Origin: CAVSJO01 sp963728445
GTDB taxonomy: Bacteria; Gemmatimonadota; Gemmatimonadetes; Longimicrobiales; RSA9
Assembly: GCA_963728445.1 (NCBI GenBank)
Contig: CAVSJO010000004.1
Location: 1 to 64,000, forward strand
Direction of reading: 5' to 3'
Length of the DNA: 64,000 bases
In this document: one piece after another, positions 8,856 to 17,651 of the stretch
Position numbering within the stretch: position 1 is the first letter of the stretch
Layout: every line of letters starts with the position of its first letter
Made by a program: the position numbers and the translations under genes
The notes under the pieces: generated by a model
The model's database searches: none
The model's input: the letters and a program-made list of their open reading frames with translations, nothing else
Told to the model about the DNA's origin: nothing

Positions 8856-10637
8856 ATGCCCGGGCCCAGGGGCCGGAACTCCGCGCCAGGTAGCGGAGCC
8901 TCAATCCTTCTGCCATCGCTAACGCCCCTGACGGGAAAGAGCGCAGCTGCATCGAAGCTGCATGAGGACGGGAGTCCGAAGCCGGACTGGGAGGCGCTGT
9001 TCGAGGCCTCACCCGCCGCCACATGGCTGGTGGGGGAGGACGGGCGTGTGTTCGCGGCGAACGTCGCGGCCCATGACCTGGTGGGCGCGTCGCCGGGCGG
9101 GCTGCCGGGCGCGTCCGTCGAGTCGCTGCTGTCGCCGCTGAGCGACGTCGCGCCGCTGCTGGGCCGCCTCGAGCGAAACGGCGTCCTGGAGGACGAGCGG
9201 GTGCGGGTCCGGCGGCGGGACGGCAGCGAGCTGGAATGCGCGCTGTCGGCGCTCCGCCTTCCGGCGGGCGGGTACCAGATGGTGCTTCGGGACGACTCGG
9301 AGCGGCGGCGCACGGAGGCGGAGCTGCACCGGAGCGCGCTGCACGACCCGCTGACGGGGCTGCCGAATCGGGCGCTGTTCACGAGCCGGCTGGAGCAGTC
9401 CCTGCGGCACGCGAGGCGACGTCGCTCGTACCGCTTCGCGGTGCTGTTCCTGGACCTGGACCGCTTCAAGGTCGTGAACGACAGCCTCGGCCACCTGGTG
9501 GGCGACCGCCTGCTGGTGGAGGTGGCGAGTCGACTGGCGGCGTGCGTCCGGGAGGTGGACACGGTGGCGCGGCTGGGCGGAGACGAGTTCGCGATCCTGC
9601 TGGACGACATCGAGGACGAGACGGACGCGACGGTCGTGGCGGGGCGGGTGCACGAGCAGCTTTCGCGGCCGGCGCAGATCGGATCGCACGAGCTCTTCGT
9701 GGCGGCGAGCATCGGGATCGCCTACAGCACGAGCGGCTACACGGCGGCGGAGGAGGCGCTGCGGGACGCGGACCTGGCGATGTACCGCGCGAAGGCGCTG
9801 GGCCGCGGCCGGACGGAGATCTTCGACGAGGGCATGCACGCGCAGGTCGTGCGCATGATGGAGCTGGAGACGGACCTGCGCCGGGCGCTCGAGCGCGAGG
9901 AGTTCGCGGTGCACTACCAGCCGATCGTGTCGCTGGCGACGGGCACGCTCGTGGGCTTCGAGGCGCTGCTGCGGTGGAACCATCCGGAGCGCGGCCTCGT
10001 AGGGCCGTCGGAGTTCCTGGACGTGGCAGAGGAGACGGGCCTCATCGTGCCCATCGGCTGGTGGTTCATGGACATGGCGTGCCGGCAGCTCCGGGAGTGG
10101 CAGGAGATGTTCCCGGAGTCGCCGCTGACGGTGAGCGTGAACCTGTCCGGCAAGCAGGTCCACCAGCCGGAGATCGTGGAGCGGGTGCGCGCGGCGCTGG
10201 ACGCCTCGGGGCTGAGCGGCGCGTCACTCAAACTGGAGATCACGGAGAGCGTGCTGATGGCGGACGCGGACGGCGCGATCCGGACGCTGGAGCGGCTGAA
10301 GGCGATGGGGGTACGACTCTCCATCGACGACTTCGGCACGGGCTACAGCTCCCTGGGCTACCTGCACCGATTCCCGTTCGACACCGTGAAGATCGACCGC
10401 TCGTTCATCCGCAACCTGGACAGCCAGGAGCCGAACCAGGAGCTGGTATGGTCCATCGTCGCCCTCGCCCACAGCCTGGGCATGGACGTGGTCGGAGAGG
10501 GCGTGGAGACGGCGGACCAGTTCGAGGAGCTGAAGGCCCTGCGGTGCGAGTACGCGCAGGGCTTCCTGTTTTCCCGCGCGGTTGACCACGCCAGCGCCGC
10601 GGCGCTGCTGGGCTCCGCATCCCCCCGACAGTACTGA
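8856..10637 (+). CDS. PAS-GGDEF-EAL cyclic-di-GMP enzyme
   Basis: The protein is about 593 residues from ATG 8856. Domains in order: a PAS fold (about 45-155, EASPAATWLVGEDGRVFAAN), GGDEF (about 160-325) and EAL (about 335-585). The GGDEF active site is intact (RLGGDEF) and is preceded by the RxxD inhibitory site (REVD) at the correct 5-residue spacing. The EAL motifs are also intact: FEALLRW, VNLSGKQ, EITES, IDDFGTGYSSL, VKIDRSFI and GEGVET. Both c-di-GMP synthesis and hydrolysis are thus possible, with PAS as the likely sensor. There is no membrane segment. The start is uncertain because the frame is open back to 8667. A small membrane protein gene follows 15 nt downstream. Confidence 0.9.
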   Translation: MPGPRGRNSAPGSGASILLPSLTPLTGKSAAASKLHEDGSPKPDWEALFEASPAATWLVGEDGRVFAANVAAHDLVGASPGGLPGASVESLLSPLSDVAPLLGRLERNGVLEDERVRVRRRDGSELECALSALRLPAGGYQMVLRDDSERRRTEAELHRSALHDPLTGLPNRALFTSRLEQSLRHARRRRSYRFAVLFLDLDRFKVVNDSLGHLVGDRLLVEVASRLAACVREVDTVARLGGDEFAILLDDIEDETDATVVAGRVHEQLSRPAQIGSHELFVAASIGIAYSTSGYTAAEEALRDADLAMYRAKALGRGRTEIFDEGMHAQVVRMMELETDLRRALEREEFAVHYQPIVSLATGTLVGFEALLRWNHPERGLVGPSEFLDVAEETGLIVPIGWWFMDMACRQLREWQEMFPESPLTVSVNLSGKQVHQPEIVERVRAALDASGLSGASLKLEITESVLMADADGAIRTLERLKAMGVRLSIDDFGTGYSSLGYLHRFPFDTVKIDRSFIRNLDSQEPNQELVWSIVALAHSLGMDVVGEGVETADQFEELKALRCEYAQGFLFSRAVDHASAAALLGSASPRQY

Positions 10638-10652
10638 GGCCGAGGTGCCCCG

Positions 10653-11054
10653 ATGATCGAGAACGTGTGGGCCGGATTCATCAGCGCGGTGCAGATGCTC
10701 CTCATCTCCACCGGCATCTTCATCGCCTGGGGGGCGGGCTTCTACCTCCGGGAGCGATCCCGGGACATGCAGCGCACGTACCGGAACGCGGTGATCGTGC
10801 TCATGTGCGCCGCCGCCGTGCTCAGCCTGCTCACGGGCAGCGGCAACATGGCCAAGGCGCTCGTCTACTGGCTGGTCGTGATCGGCGTCCCGCTGGCGAT
10901 CGGGCTCGGCCCGACGGAGCAGGCCTGGGACTGGATCCGGCAGGGCGACGCCGGGAACTCGGGCCGGGGCGGCGGCGGCGCCGGCGGCGCAGGGTCGCCG
11001 GGCGGCGGCAGCGGCGGCCGGCCCGGCGGCCCCCACGAGGGCGGCGGCTTCTGA
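10653..11054 (+). CDS. Small membrane protein with Gly-rich tail
   Basis: This 133-residue protein has three likely membrane spans (about 10-28, 45-63 and 70-87), followed by a Gly/Pro-rich, low-complexity C-terminus from residue 100. A GAGGTG ribosome-binding site precedes ATG 10653. It lies 15 nt after the PAS-GGDEF-EAL gene and is probably its co-transcribed partner. No family recognised. Confidence 0.65.
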   Translation: MIENVWAGFISAVQMLLISTGIFIAWGAGFYLRERSRDMQRTYRNAVIVLMCAAAVLSLLTGSGNMAKALVYWLVVIGVPLAIGLGPTEQAWDWIRQGDAGNSGRGGGGAGGAGSPGGGSGGRPGGPHEGGGF

Positions 11055-11067
11055 TCCTCGTAGGAGC

Positions 11068-11226
11068 GCGGCCCTGCGGGCCGGGCACCGGCGCTTTGCG
11101 CCGGGGCACCGCCCGTTCGGGCGGGTCACCGCCTTCGGCGGGGCACGCCTTCGGCGGGGTTCCGCGGCTTCGCCGCGGGGACACTGCACCGCCTGCGGCG
11201 GGGTTCCGGGCCTGCAGCCCGGGGCG
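11068..11226. repeat. Array of short GC-rich hairpins, several with TTCG loops
   Basis: About eight short inverted repeats follow one another almost without gap, most separated by a GGCAC- or GGTTC-like linker. Stems include CCGGCGC/GCGCCGG, CCCGCCCG/CGGGCGGG, CCGCC/GGCGG (twice), CCGCGGC/GCCGCGG and CGGGCC/GGCCCG. Several have the stable TTCG loop. It lies just after the c-di-GMP operon and before the convergent yhaV gene. Possible roles are transcript stabilisation, termination or a REP-like mobile repeat. Confidence 0.7.
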
Positions 11227-11283
11227 GTGGGGCGCGCCCTTTCGGTCCCCGTCGGGTATCAAAGCTACGCGAGCCCATGGGCT

Positions 11284-11796
11284 CTACACGTCTCGATCCC
11301 TCCACCGACGACACTCGCGCACCAGGTCCTCCCAATCTGTTGGCGGGCGACCTCGCTGCAACATGGCGCGAAAGACGGCATACGCATCGGTACGTGCTCC
11401 GCTCTTCCGCAGGGTTGAGTCGTCGTTCAGCCAGACGTAGGCTATCATGGCTGGATCGCTGGAGTAGCGGAAGAATAGCCTGAAGCGCTGGAAGAATTTG
11501 TCTCTTCGCCAGTGCCGGTATTCAGGCCCAAGCGTGTTCCCCTGACGATAGCGATCCGCGCTCGGATCTTGAGGGATGTCTCGCAGAGTAGCATCCCGAA
11601 CCGCGGCGAGGAGCTTGGCAGCCGGAGTCCGCTGATAGTTTTCCGGGTCTGCGTCGCGCAGTCGCTCTACCTCCGCCTTGAGCTTACGCCAGCGCTCTGC
11701 GAACGCGGGCCAAACCAGCAGGTGGTAAGCGTTGATGACCACGGGACGCGGCCGTTGCCCCGTCGCGCCCCGTTTGCCTCGCATGTGCTCTGCCAT
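11284..11796 (-). CDS. yhaV: Type II toxin YhaV
   Basis: This 170-residue protein matches the YhaV family (RelE-like endoribonuclease; E. coli YhaV is 154 residues). Family hallmarks are present: LKAEVERLRDADPENYQR, FRLFFRYSS, AYVWLNDDSTLRKSGARTDAY and LQRGRPPTDWEDL. It cleaves RNA when not bound by PrlF. ATG 11796 overlaps the stop of the antitoxin gene by one base (TGATG), so translation is coupled with the antitoxin made first. The N-terminus is slightly longer than in E. coli (Arg-rich, about 18 residues). Confidence 0.9.
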   Translation of the reverse strand: MAEHMRGKRGATGQRPRPVVINAYHLLVWPAFAERWRKLKAEVERLRDADPENYQRTPAAKLLAAVRDATLRDIPQDPSADRYRQGNTLGPEYRHWRRDKFFQRFRLFFRYSSDPAMIAYVWLNDDSTLRKSGARTDAYAVFRAMLQRGRPPTDWEDLVRECRRWRDRDV

Positions 11797-12134
11797 CAGG
11801 GAAGCTCAAAATCGTCGTCCAGGGTTTCGTCCCTGTCGTACACGACACCCTCGAGGAGTTCATCGAGGCCGGCCACATCCTCGGTCGTGAGGGGCCGGAG
11901 AAGCTCGGGCCGGTTGGCGAGCTGCTCCTCCAGAAATCCGAGGTACGCGCTGAACACCGGGTCTCGGCTCTCATCCTTGCCTTGTGCACGCGTGCGAATC
12001 AAAAGGCACCCCGGAGAAATGACGTCCGCCTCCACCTCTCCCTCTGCGAACTCAGGGTGGGATGTGAACAGGGCGCTCTCAAGGCGAATCGCCTTCGAGT
12101 TACCGGTACGAGTGGCTCGACCTGTGTACGACAT
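11796..12134 (-). CDS. prlF: PrlF-family antitoxin
   Basis: This 112-residue protein has an N-terminal AbrB/SpoVT-like swapped-hairpin DNA-binding segment (SYTGRATRTGNSKAIRLESA) and a C-terminal toxin-binding part. The C-terminal part (DPVFSAYLGFLEEQLANRP, then an acidic tail) matches E. coli PrlF (SohA). It neutralises YhaV and, by family precedent, represses its own operon. The ribosome-binding site AGGAGG lies 6 nt before ATG 12134. Palindromes that could be its operator sit just upstream (12160-12176). Confidence 0.85.
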   Translation of the reverse strand: MSYTGRATRTGNSKAIRLESALFTSHPEFAEGEVEADVISPGCLLIRTRAQGKDESRDPVFSAYLGFLEEQLANRPELLRPLTTEDVAGLDELLEGVVYDRDETLDDDFELP

Positions 12135-12159
12135 CCTGGCCTCCTGCGGGTAGGCGTAA

Positions 12160-12176
12160 GTACAAATGTACGTACA
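12160..12176. promoter_or_regulatory. Candidate PrlF-YhaV operator palindromes
   Basis: Two overlapping inverted repeats lie 26-42 nt upstream of the prlF start: GTACA-AA-TGTAC (12160-12171) and TGTACGTACA (12167-12176). They are AT-rich in a GC-rich setting and placed where a minus-strand promoter for the pair should be. Autoregulation is known for PrlF-YhaV; binding here is inferred. Confidence 0.55.
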
Positions 12177-12298
12177 CGCCCAGCTCCAGTCAAGTGTCCG
12201 CGTGGAGGTGGGGCTTCAGTCTACCGTCTGCGCACTCCGGTTAAATGCGTGAACGATTGCGACGCGATGGATCTGCGGCGGTGCTGGGAGAACGAAGG

Positions 12299-13168
12299 CT
12301 ACTCGCCGGAAGCGACGGCCATGGCGGCGCGGGTGGTGCTGCCGTGGACGCGGATGGCGTTGCGGCCGGCGGCCTTGGCCTCGTAGAGGGCCTGGTCGGC
12401 GGCGTCGACGAGGATCTCGAAGGACTTCATGGAGGGCTCGAAGGCGGCGAGTCCGGCGCTGACGGTGAGGGGCGCGGCGAGGGCGCCGGCGGAGGCGGCG
12501 AGGCGGGCGCGGACCCGGTCGACGAAGACGAGGGCGCCCTGGACGTCGCTGCCGGAGACGATGCACAGGAACTCCTCCCCGCCCCAGCGGCCGGACAGGT
12601 TCATGCGGCGGGTCGTCTGGGTGAGGGCGCCCGCGAAGACGAGGAGGGCGTCGTCGCCTGCGGCGTGGCCCCAGCGGTCGTTGAAGCTCTTGAAGGCGTC
12701 GATGTCGAACATGCAGACGACGAGGCCTCGGCCGCGCTGGGCGGCGGCGAACTCCGTCTCCAGGAAGAGGCGCAGGTAGCGGCGGTTCGGCAGGGCGGTG
12801 AGCTCGTCCGTGAGGGCGAGCTTCTCGGCGCGCTCCCGCTCCCGGTGGAGCATCTCGGAGACGACGCCGATGCCCAGGGAGATGGCGATGAACAGGGTCA
12901 CGACGGCCAGCAGGAGGCGCCAGTCGAGGTCGGTGCGGCCGACGACCTGGAGGCCCGCCTGGGTCAGGGAAAGGAGCGACATGCCGCCGACGAGTGCGGT
13001 GGCGACGCCCTTCCAGCCGCGGTGGTAGGCCAGTATAAAGGACGGCACGAGGGCCAGTAGCCAGAGGAAGAGCGGGTACTGCTGCGCGCCTTCCTGGAAG
13101 TACACGGCGCCGAGCACCGGCACGAGGAGGCTCGCGAAGCAGATCAGCAGGCTGCTCAGCGGAATCAC
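12299..13168 (-). CDS. Membrane GGDEF diguanylate cyclase
   Basis: GTG 13168 has GGAGGG five bases upstream and gives 289 residues. A longer form from GTG 13273 lacks a ribosome-binding site. The N-terminal ~115 residues contain four to five membrane spans. The GGDEF domain (about 125-275) keeps FDIDAFKSFNDRWGH and the catalytic RWGGEEF. The RxxD product-inhibition site is absent (RMNLSGRW in that place), so feedback control may be missing. The C-terminus is SYNTAX-free: ordinary helix then a short Ala-rich tail. It is the last gene of the minus-strand signalling cluster. Confidence 0.85.
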   Translation of the reverse strand: MIPLSSLLICFASLLVPVLGAVYFQEGAQQYPLFLWLLALVPSFILAYHRGWKGVATALVGGMSLLSLTQAGLQVVGRTDLDWRLLLAVVTLFIAISLGIGVVSEMLHRERERAEKLALTDELTALPNRRYLRLFLETEFAAAQRGRGLVVCMFDIDAFKSFNDRWGHAAGDDALLVFAGALTQTTRRMNLSGRWGGEEFLCIVSGSDVQGALVFVDRVRARLAASAGALAAPLTVSAGLAAFEPSMKSFEILVDAADQALYEAKAAGRNAIRVHGSTTRAAMAVASGE

Positions 13169-13250
13169 CGGACCCTCCAGATCGGGGAACGGCGGAGGCG
13201 ACGTCGCCCCGCGCCTCAGGCTCAGGCCTTCGGGAGCGGGCGTTCGCCCC

Positions 13251-13430
13251 TCAGCCGCGGTGTCGCGCGACACGAAAGCTCCAGAGTACGAGAATGACGA
13301 CCGCCGCGCCGATGAGCAGGCGGGCGTGCTCGACCGTGAGGTCGACGACCTTCCCTGCGCCTGCCTGGAGCCCCATCACTACCGAGTGGGTGACGGCGCC
13401 ATACTCCAGCAGGCCCTGGAACGCGAACAC
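13251..13430 (-). CDS. 59-residue membrane protein
   Basis: GTG 13430 to TGA 13251 encodes 59 residues. The N-terminal FQGLLEYGAVTHSVVMG recalls a pilin-like helix, and a second hydrophobic helix (RLLIGAAVVILVLWSF) ends in a basic tail RVARHRG. It starts 7 nt after the 56-residue membrane protein gene, in the middle of the kinase-cyclase run. The position suggests a small accessory protein of that system. No strong ribosome-binding site is seen and no family is recognised. Confidence 0.5.
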   Translation of the reverse strand: MFAFQGLLEYGAVTHSVVMGLQAGAGKVVDLTVEHARLLIGAAVVILVLWSFRVARHRG

Positions 13431-13437
13431 TATCGCA

Positions 13438-13608
13438 TCAGCGTCTGCGCAGCATCAGCGCGATGGCCAGCGCGGCTGCGATGACGAGGACGGCGGCCAG
13501 GTCCTTGCCCGCCCGGTGGAGAACCACGAACGCGATGGCCCCGATGAGCATCGGCGCGAACGTGCGGAACCAGGCGTACCGGGGCCGGTCTTCGTTTTCG
13601 CGTTCCAT
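13438..13608 (-). CDS. 56-residue membrane protein
   Basis: ATG 13608 begins a short basic N-terminus (MERENEDRPRYAWFRTF), followed by two hydrophobic helices (PMLIGAIAFVVL and LAAVLVIAAALAIALML) and an RRR end. It lies 66 nt after the hybrid kinase stop and 7 nt before the next tiny gene. A longer version from 13671 lacks support. Likely a small inner-membrane protein. No family recognised. Confidence 0.55.
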   Translation of the reverse strand: MERENEDRPRYAWFRTFAPMLIGAIAFVVLHRAGKDLAAVLVIAAALAIALMLRRR

Positions 13609-13674
13609 GCGGGTGCTGCCTTTCTGTTGGGGGACCGTGATAGTTTGCGTGCGATCGCGCGTCGAGGTCAAGGA

Positions 13675-16371
13675 TCACGCGACCTCGCTGGGCTGTACTG
13701 CAGTGCCGGCCATGACCTCCCCGATGCGGGTCGCCAGGACGCGCGCGGAGAAGGGCTTCTCGATCAGGATCGTCCGCTCGTCGAGGGCGCCGCCGTGGAC
13801 GATCTCGTTCTCGGCGTAACCGGACATGAAGACGACGCGGGTGTCCGGGCGCAGGCGCGCGAGGCGGCTGGCGAGCTCGCGGCCGCCCATGTTGGGCATG
13901 ACGACGTCGCTCAGCAGCAGGTCGATGACGCCGTCGTGCTCCTCGGCCGCGCTCAGGGCGGCGGCGCCGTCGGGCGCGTCGATGACGGCGTAGCCGCGCT
14001 CCCGCAGCACCTTGCAGACGAAGCGGCGAACGGCGTCCTCGTCCTCCGCCACCAGGATGGTGCCGGAAGCGGGCGGCAGCTCGGGGTCCGGCTCCCGGGG
14101 CTGCGCGGGCTCCTCGACGACCTCGACCGCCTCGTCGGCCTTCGGCCAGTAGATCTCGAAGCGGGTGCCCTTCCCCGGCGTGCTCTCCACGGCGATGTTG
14201 CCACCGCCCTGCTTCACGATGCCGTACACGGTCGCCAGTCCGAGTCCGGTCCCCTTCCCCTTCTCCTTCGTGGTGAAGAACGGCTCGAAGACGTGGTCGA
14301 GGGTCGCGTCGTCCATGCCGATGCCGTTGTCCTCGACCGTGAGCACCACGTAGGACCCCGCCTGCACGGCCTCCGTGAAGTTGCCCATGGCGTTCTCCCG
14401 CAGGTCCACCGTTGACGTGCGGATCGTGAAGAAGCCGCCGGAGGGCATGGCGTCCCGGGCGTTCACCGCGAGGTTCATGATGATCTGCTCGAGCTGGCCG
14501 GGATCGGCGCGCACGGCGCCGATGGTCGGGTCCAGCTCCGTGCGCAGCTCCACGTCCTCGCCGATCAGGCGCCGCAGCATCTTCTCGAGGTCCCGCACGA
14601 GGGCGTTCATGTCGAGGACCTGCGACGTGTGCACCTGCTTGCGCCCGAAGGCCAGGAGCTGGCGCGTGAGCTTTCCGGCCCGGTCGGCGGCCTTGCGGAT
14701 CTCCTCCAGGTCCTCGGCCAGGGAGCTGCCCGCGTCCAGCCGGGGCATCATGAGGTCCGTGTGGCCCGCGATGGACGTGAGCAGGTTGTTGAAGTCGTGG
14801 GCGACGCCGCCCGCCAGGCGCCCGACCGCCTCCATCTTCTGGGAGTGGCGGAGCTGCTCCTCGCTGCGCTTCAGCGCCTCCTCGACTTCGCGGCGACCGG
14901 AGATGTCCCGGAAGTAGACCGACAGGCCGTCCCGGGCCGGGAAGGCGTGGACCTCGAGCCACACGCGGTCCCCGGACCACTGCAGCTCGCTCTCGAAGTG
15001 AACGGCCGACTGGCTGCTCACCGCCTCGTGGTAGGCCCGGTAGAAGGCGCCGCCGACGAGCCGGGGGAACTGCCGCCACACGTTCGTCCCCAGCAGCTCC
15101 GTTCGGTCGCGGCCCAGGAGCCGCTCGGCCTCCCGGTTCACGTACGTGAAGCACCAGTCCCGGTCGAGGGCCATGAATCCGTCGGAAATGCTCTCCAGGA
15201 TGTTGACGACGCGCTCGCTGGCGGACTCCGCCTCGCGGCGTGCGCCGACGGCGGTGTCGTAGAGGCGGGCCGTGTCGGCGGCGAGGGCGGCGCGGCGGCA
15301 GAACTCTTCGGCGAGGGCGACGTCGTGCTCGCGGAATCCCGGTCCGACGTCGTCTCCTTCGTCCAGTGCCGGCTCCGGCTCGGCCTTCGCGGTGCGGACG
15401 AGCACGAGGCCGCCGATGACGCGGCCGCGGGCCTGGAGCGGCACGACGAGGATGGCCGCCGGCGTCAGTGCCGCGAGCTCCACGCGCTCGGCGGCGGTGC
15501 GGGCGTAGGGCTCGAGGCGGGTGTGGAGCCCGACCTCGAGGCCCTGGCTCTCGCCCGTCGCGAGGATGCTGGCGACGCCGTGGAGCGGGTGCCTGTGGTT
15601 GAGGTTGATGGGCGCCGTCGCCATGGCGTGCTCGAGGAGCTCGACGGCGTCGCTGCGCTCGTGTCCGATGAGGACGCGGCTCGCGGTGCCGTCCTCCTCG
15701 AGCATGTAGACGGCGCACCAGTCGGCGAGGGTCGGCACGGCCATGCGCGAGATGCGGACGAGCGTGCGGTGATAGCCGATGGAGGTGTCCAGGAGCGCGC
15801 TGGTCTCGGCCAGGAAGCGGGCGTCCAGCATCGCCTCCTCGTCCGACTTCTCCGCGTCCACCACGTAGCGTCGCCAGAGCGAGCGGACGTACGCCGGGAT
15901 CAGGGCGGCGCTGGGCGCGAAGACGAGGAGCACCACGAACGGCCGGAGCTGGTCGGCGTAGACGAGTCGATCCGGCACCACCAGGAAGTACGCGTGGTGG
16001 ACGGCCACGAGCGCCGCAGCGACGAGGCCGGACACGAGGCCGCCGAGGAGCGCCGACAGCACGACGACGACGAACGTCGCCACGACGGCGGGCAGTATCG
16101 AGTGGCCCCGGTGCAGCGAGAGCTCGATGACGAGGATCCCGAGCAGCGTGGACGCGGGCCCCAGGGCCTGCATCCACAGCACGCGCCGGGGCCCGGGCTC
16201 CGCGGACCGCGTCGGGAGGGAGCCCGGCTCGAGAAGCAGGTCCGCCGCGATGGCGAACGGGCGGCGGACTTCGAGGCGGCCCGGCGGCGGCGAGAACGCG
16301 TCCCGGACCACGGCCCGGAGACCTTCGAGGAACCGCTGTCCCCGCGTGCCGCGCGTGCCGCCCGACGCCAT
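13675..16371 (-). CDS. Hybrid sensor histidine kinase (TM-GAF-PAS-HK-REC)
   Basis: The protein is 898 residues. Order: four membrane spans (about 65-165), a GAF domain (about 185-340), PAS (about 375-490), and HisKA with the phospho-acceptor box VAHDFNNLL (about 520). HATPase follows with the N box (NLAVNARDAMPSGG) and G boxes (DNGIGM, GKGTGLGLATVYGI), then a C-terminal receiver (about 770-890) with the acid pair EDED, the phospho-Asp in LLLSDVVMPN and the Lys in IEKPFS. It autophosphorylates and passes phosphate to its own receiver. ATG 16371 overlaps the HD-GYP regulator stop (TGATG), so the two are translationally coupled and probably partners. Confidence 0.9.
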   Translation of the reverse strand: MASGGTRGTRGQRFLEGLRAVVRDAFSPPPGRLEVRRPFAIAADLLLEPGSLPTRSAEPGPRRVLWMQALGPASTLLGILVIELSLHRGHSILPAVVATFVVVVLSALLGGLVSGLVAAALVAVHHAYFLVVPDRLVYADQLRPFVVLLVFAPSAALIPAYVRSLWRRYVVDAEKSDEEAMLDARFLAETSALLDTSIGYHRTLVRISRMAVPTLADWCAVYMLEEDGTASRVLIGHERSDAVELLEHAMATAPINLNHRHPLHGVASILATGESQGLEVGLHTRLEPYARTAAERVELAALTPAAILVVPLQARGRVIGGLVLVRTAKAEPEPALDEGDDVGPGFREHDVALAEEFCRRAALAADTARLYDTAVGARREAESASERVVNILESISDGFMALDRDWCFTYVNREAERLLGRDRTELLGTNVWRQFPRLVGGAFYRAYHEAVSSQSAVHFESELQWSGDRVWLEVHAFPARDGLSVYFRDISGRREVEEALKRSEEQLRHSQKMEAVGRLAGGVAHDFNNLLTSIAGHTDLMMPRLDAGSSLAEDLEEIRKAADRAGKLTRQLLAFGRKQVHTSQVLDMNALVRDLEKMLRRLIGEDVELRTELDPTIGAVRADPGQLEQIIMNLAVNARDAMPSGGFFTIRTSTVDLRENAMGNFTEAVQAGSYVVLTVEDNGIGMDDATLDHVFEPFFTTKEKGKGTGLGLATVYGIVKQGGGNIAVESTPGKGTRFEIYWPKADEAVEVVEEPAQPREPDPELPPASGTILVAEDEDAVRRFVCKVLRERGYAVIDAPDGAAALSAAEEHDGVIDLLLSDVVMPNMGGRELASRLARLRPDTRVVFMSGYAENEIVHGGALDERTILIEKPFSARVLATRIGEVMAGTAVQPSEVA

Positions 16372-17417
16372 CAGGCGACCTGCGACTGGCGGCGCGCGAT
16401 CACGCGCTGGAAGGCGTCCACGACCGCGGGATCGAACTGCGTGCCCGAGTTCGCGAGGATCTCGTCGAGGGCCGCGTCCACGCTCCACGCCTGCTTGTAC
16501 GGCCGGTCGTGCGTCAGTGCGTCGAAGACGTCGACGACGGAAATGATGCGGCCCGGCAGAGGGATCTCGTCCCCGGCCAGGCCGTTCGGGTACCCCTTTC
16601 CGTCCCATCGCTCGTGGTGCGACAGTGCGATCGTCGCCGCGAGCTGGAGGACCGGGACGTTGCTCCCGGACAGGATGCGCTCCCCGATGATCGTGTGCGT
16701 GCGCATCACCTCGAAGTCACCCTCCGTCAGCCGGCCCGGCTTCAGAAGGATGGTGTCCGAGACACCGATCTTGCCGATGTCGTGGAGCGGCGCCGCCCGT
16801 TCGATGAGGTCCACGTCGGCCTGCGGCAGCCCGAGGGCCGCCGCTACCCGTCCCGACATCCGGCCCACACGGCGCGTGTGCTCCCCCGTCGCGTCGTCCC
16901 GGAACTCGGCGGCCCGGGCGAGGCGCTCCAGGATCTCCAGCCGGGCTTCCTCGAGCTGCTCCGTCCGCTCCGCGACCTTCACTTCCAGCACTTCGTTGTG
17001 CTGCTTGAGCTGGAGGTGCAGGAATCGTGTCTCGAGCAGGTTCCGGATCCGCAGCAGCACCTCGGACGGGCTGAACGGCTTGTTGAGGAAGTCCTTCGCC
17101 CCGCTGGCGAGCGCGCGCTCCTTCACGTCCGCGGCGCCGTCCCCCGTCAGCATCAGGATCGGCACGTAGCTGCCCGGCTCGATCCACGGCGTCACCTCCT
17201 CCAGCACGGCGAACCCGTCGATGGGCTCCATGTGCAGGTCGAGGACGATCAGGTCCGGCCGCTCGCTCACGAAGATCCCCAGCACGTTCGCCGGATCGCT
17301 CGTCGTCAGGATGGACGAGTAGCCCGCGCTGCGGAGGACGCGTTCGAGAAGTCGCAGGTTCGCGGCTTCGTCGTCCACTACAAGGATCCGCGCGCTTTCG
17401 AGAGGCAGCGTCTGCAT
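16371..17417 (-). CDS. Response regulator with HD-GYP phosphodiesterase output
   Basis: The protein is 348 residues from ATG 17417 (a TTG one codon earlier is less likely). The receiver (about 10-125) has paired acids DDE, the phospho-Asp in LIVLDLHM and Lys in LNKPFS. A coiled linker (about 130-160, KVAERTEQLEEARLEI) leads to HD-GYP (about 160-345) with EHTRRVG, LHDIGKIG and the full HHERWDGKGYP signature, so c-di-GMP hydrolysis is expected. It is coupled to the hybrid kinase gene by a one-base overlap. Confidence 0.92.
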   Translation of the reverse strand: MQTLPLESARILVVDDEAANLRLLERVLRSAGYSSILTTSDPANVLGIFVSERPDLIVLDLHMEPIDGFAVLEEVTPWIEPGSYVPILMLTGDGAADVKERALASGAKDFLNKPFSPSEVLLRIRNLLETRFLHLQLKQHNEVLEVKVAERTEQLEEARLEILERLARAAEFRDDATGEHTRRVGRMSGRVAAALGLPQADVDLIERAAPLHDIGKIGVSDTILLKPGRLTEGDFEVMRTHTIIGERILSGSNVPVLQLAATIALSHHERWDGKGYPNGLAGDEIPLPGRIISVVDVFDALTHDRPYKQAWSVDAALDEILANSGTQFDPAVVDAFQRVIARRQSQVA

Positions 17418-17651
17418 CAACGATCCGGTTCGAATACGCTTTCGGGAAATTCAGGGGCGGCGCCCGACGCGACGACGCACGTCGGCCGACGCGGCAGGCA
17501 CCCGCTGCAGGGGCAATGCGTGTACCACCGGCTGGCCGGATTGCAAACCATGACGTCACATGGACTTACGTGTAAAAACAAACGGCGCGGCACGGATTGC
17601 GGAACGAAATGTTGCGGGAGGGTGGGAAAAAACTATTACGGGAGGTGCGAC

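Noticed and set aside
14629..17169. Plus-strand 846-codon open frame
   Set aside because: It is opposite the hybrid kinase and HD-GYP genes, whose catalytic motifs are complete; no recognisable domain.
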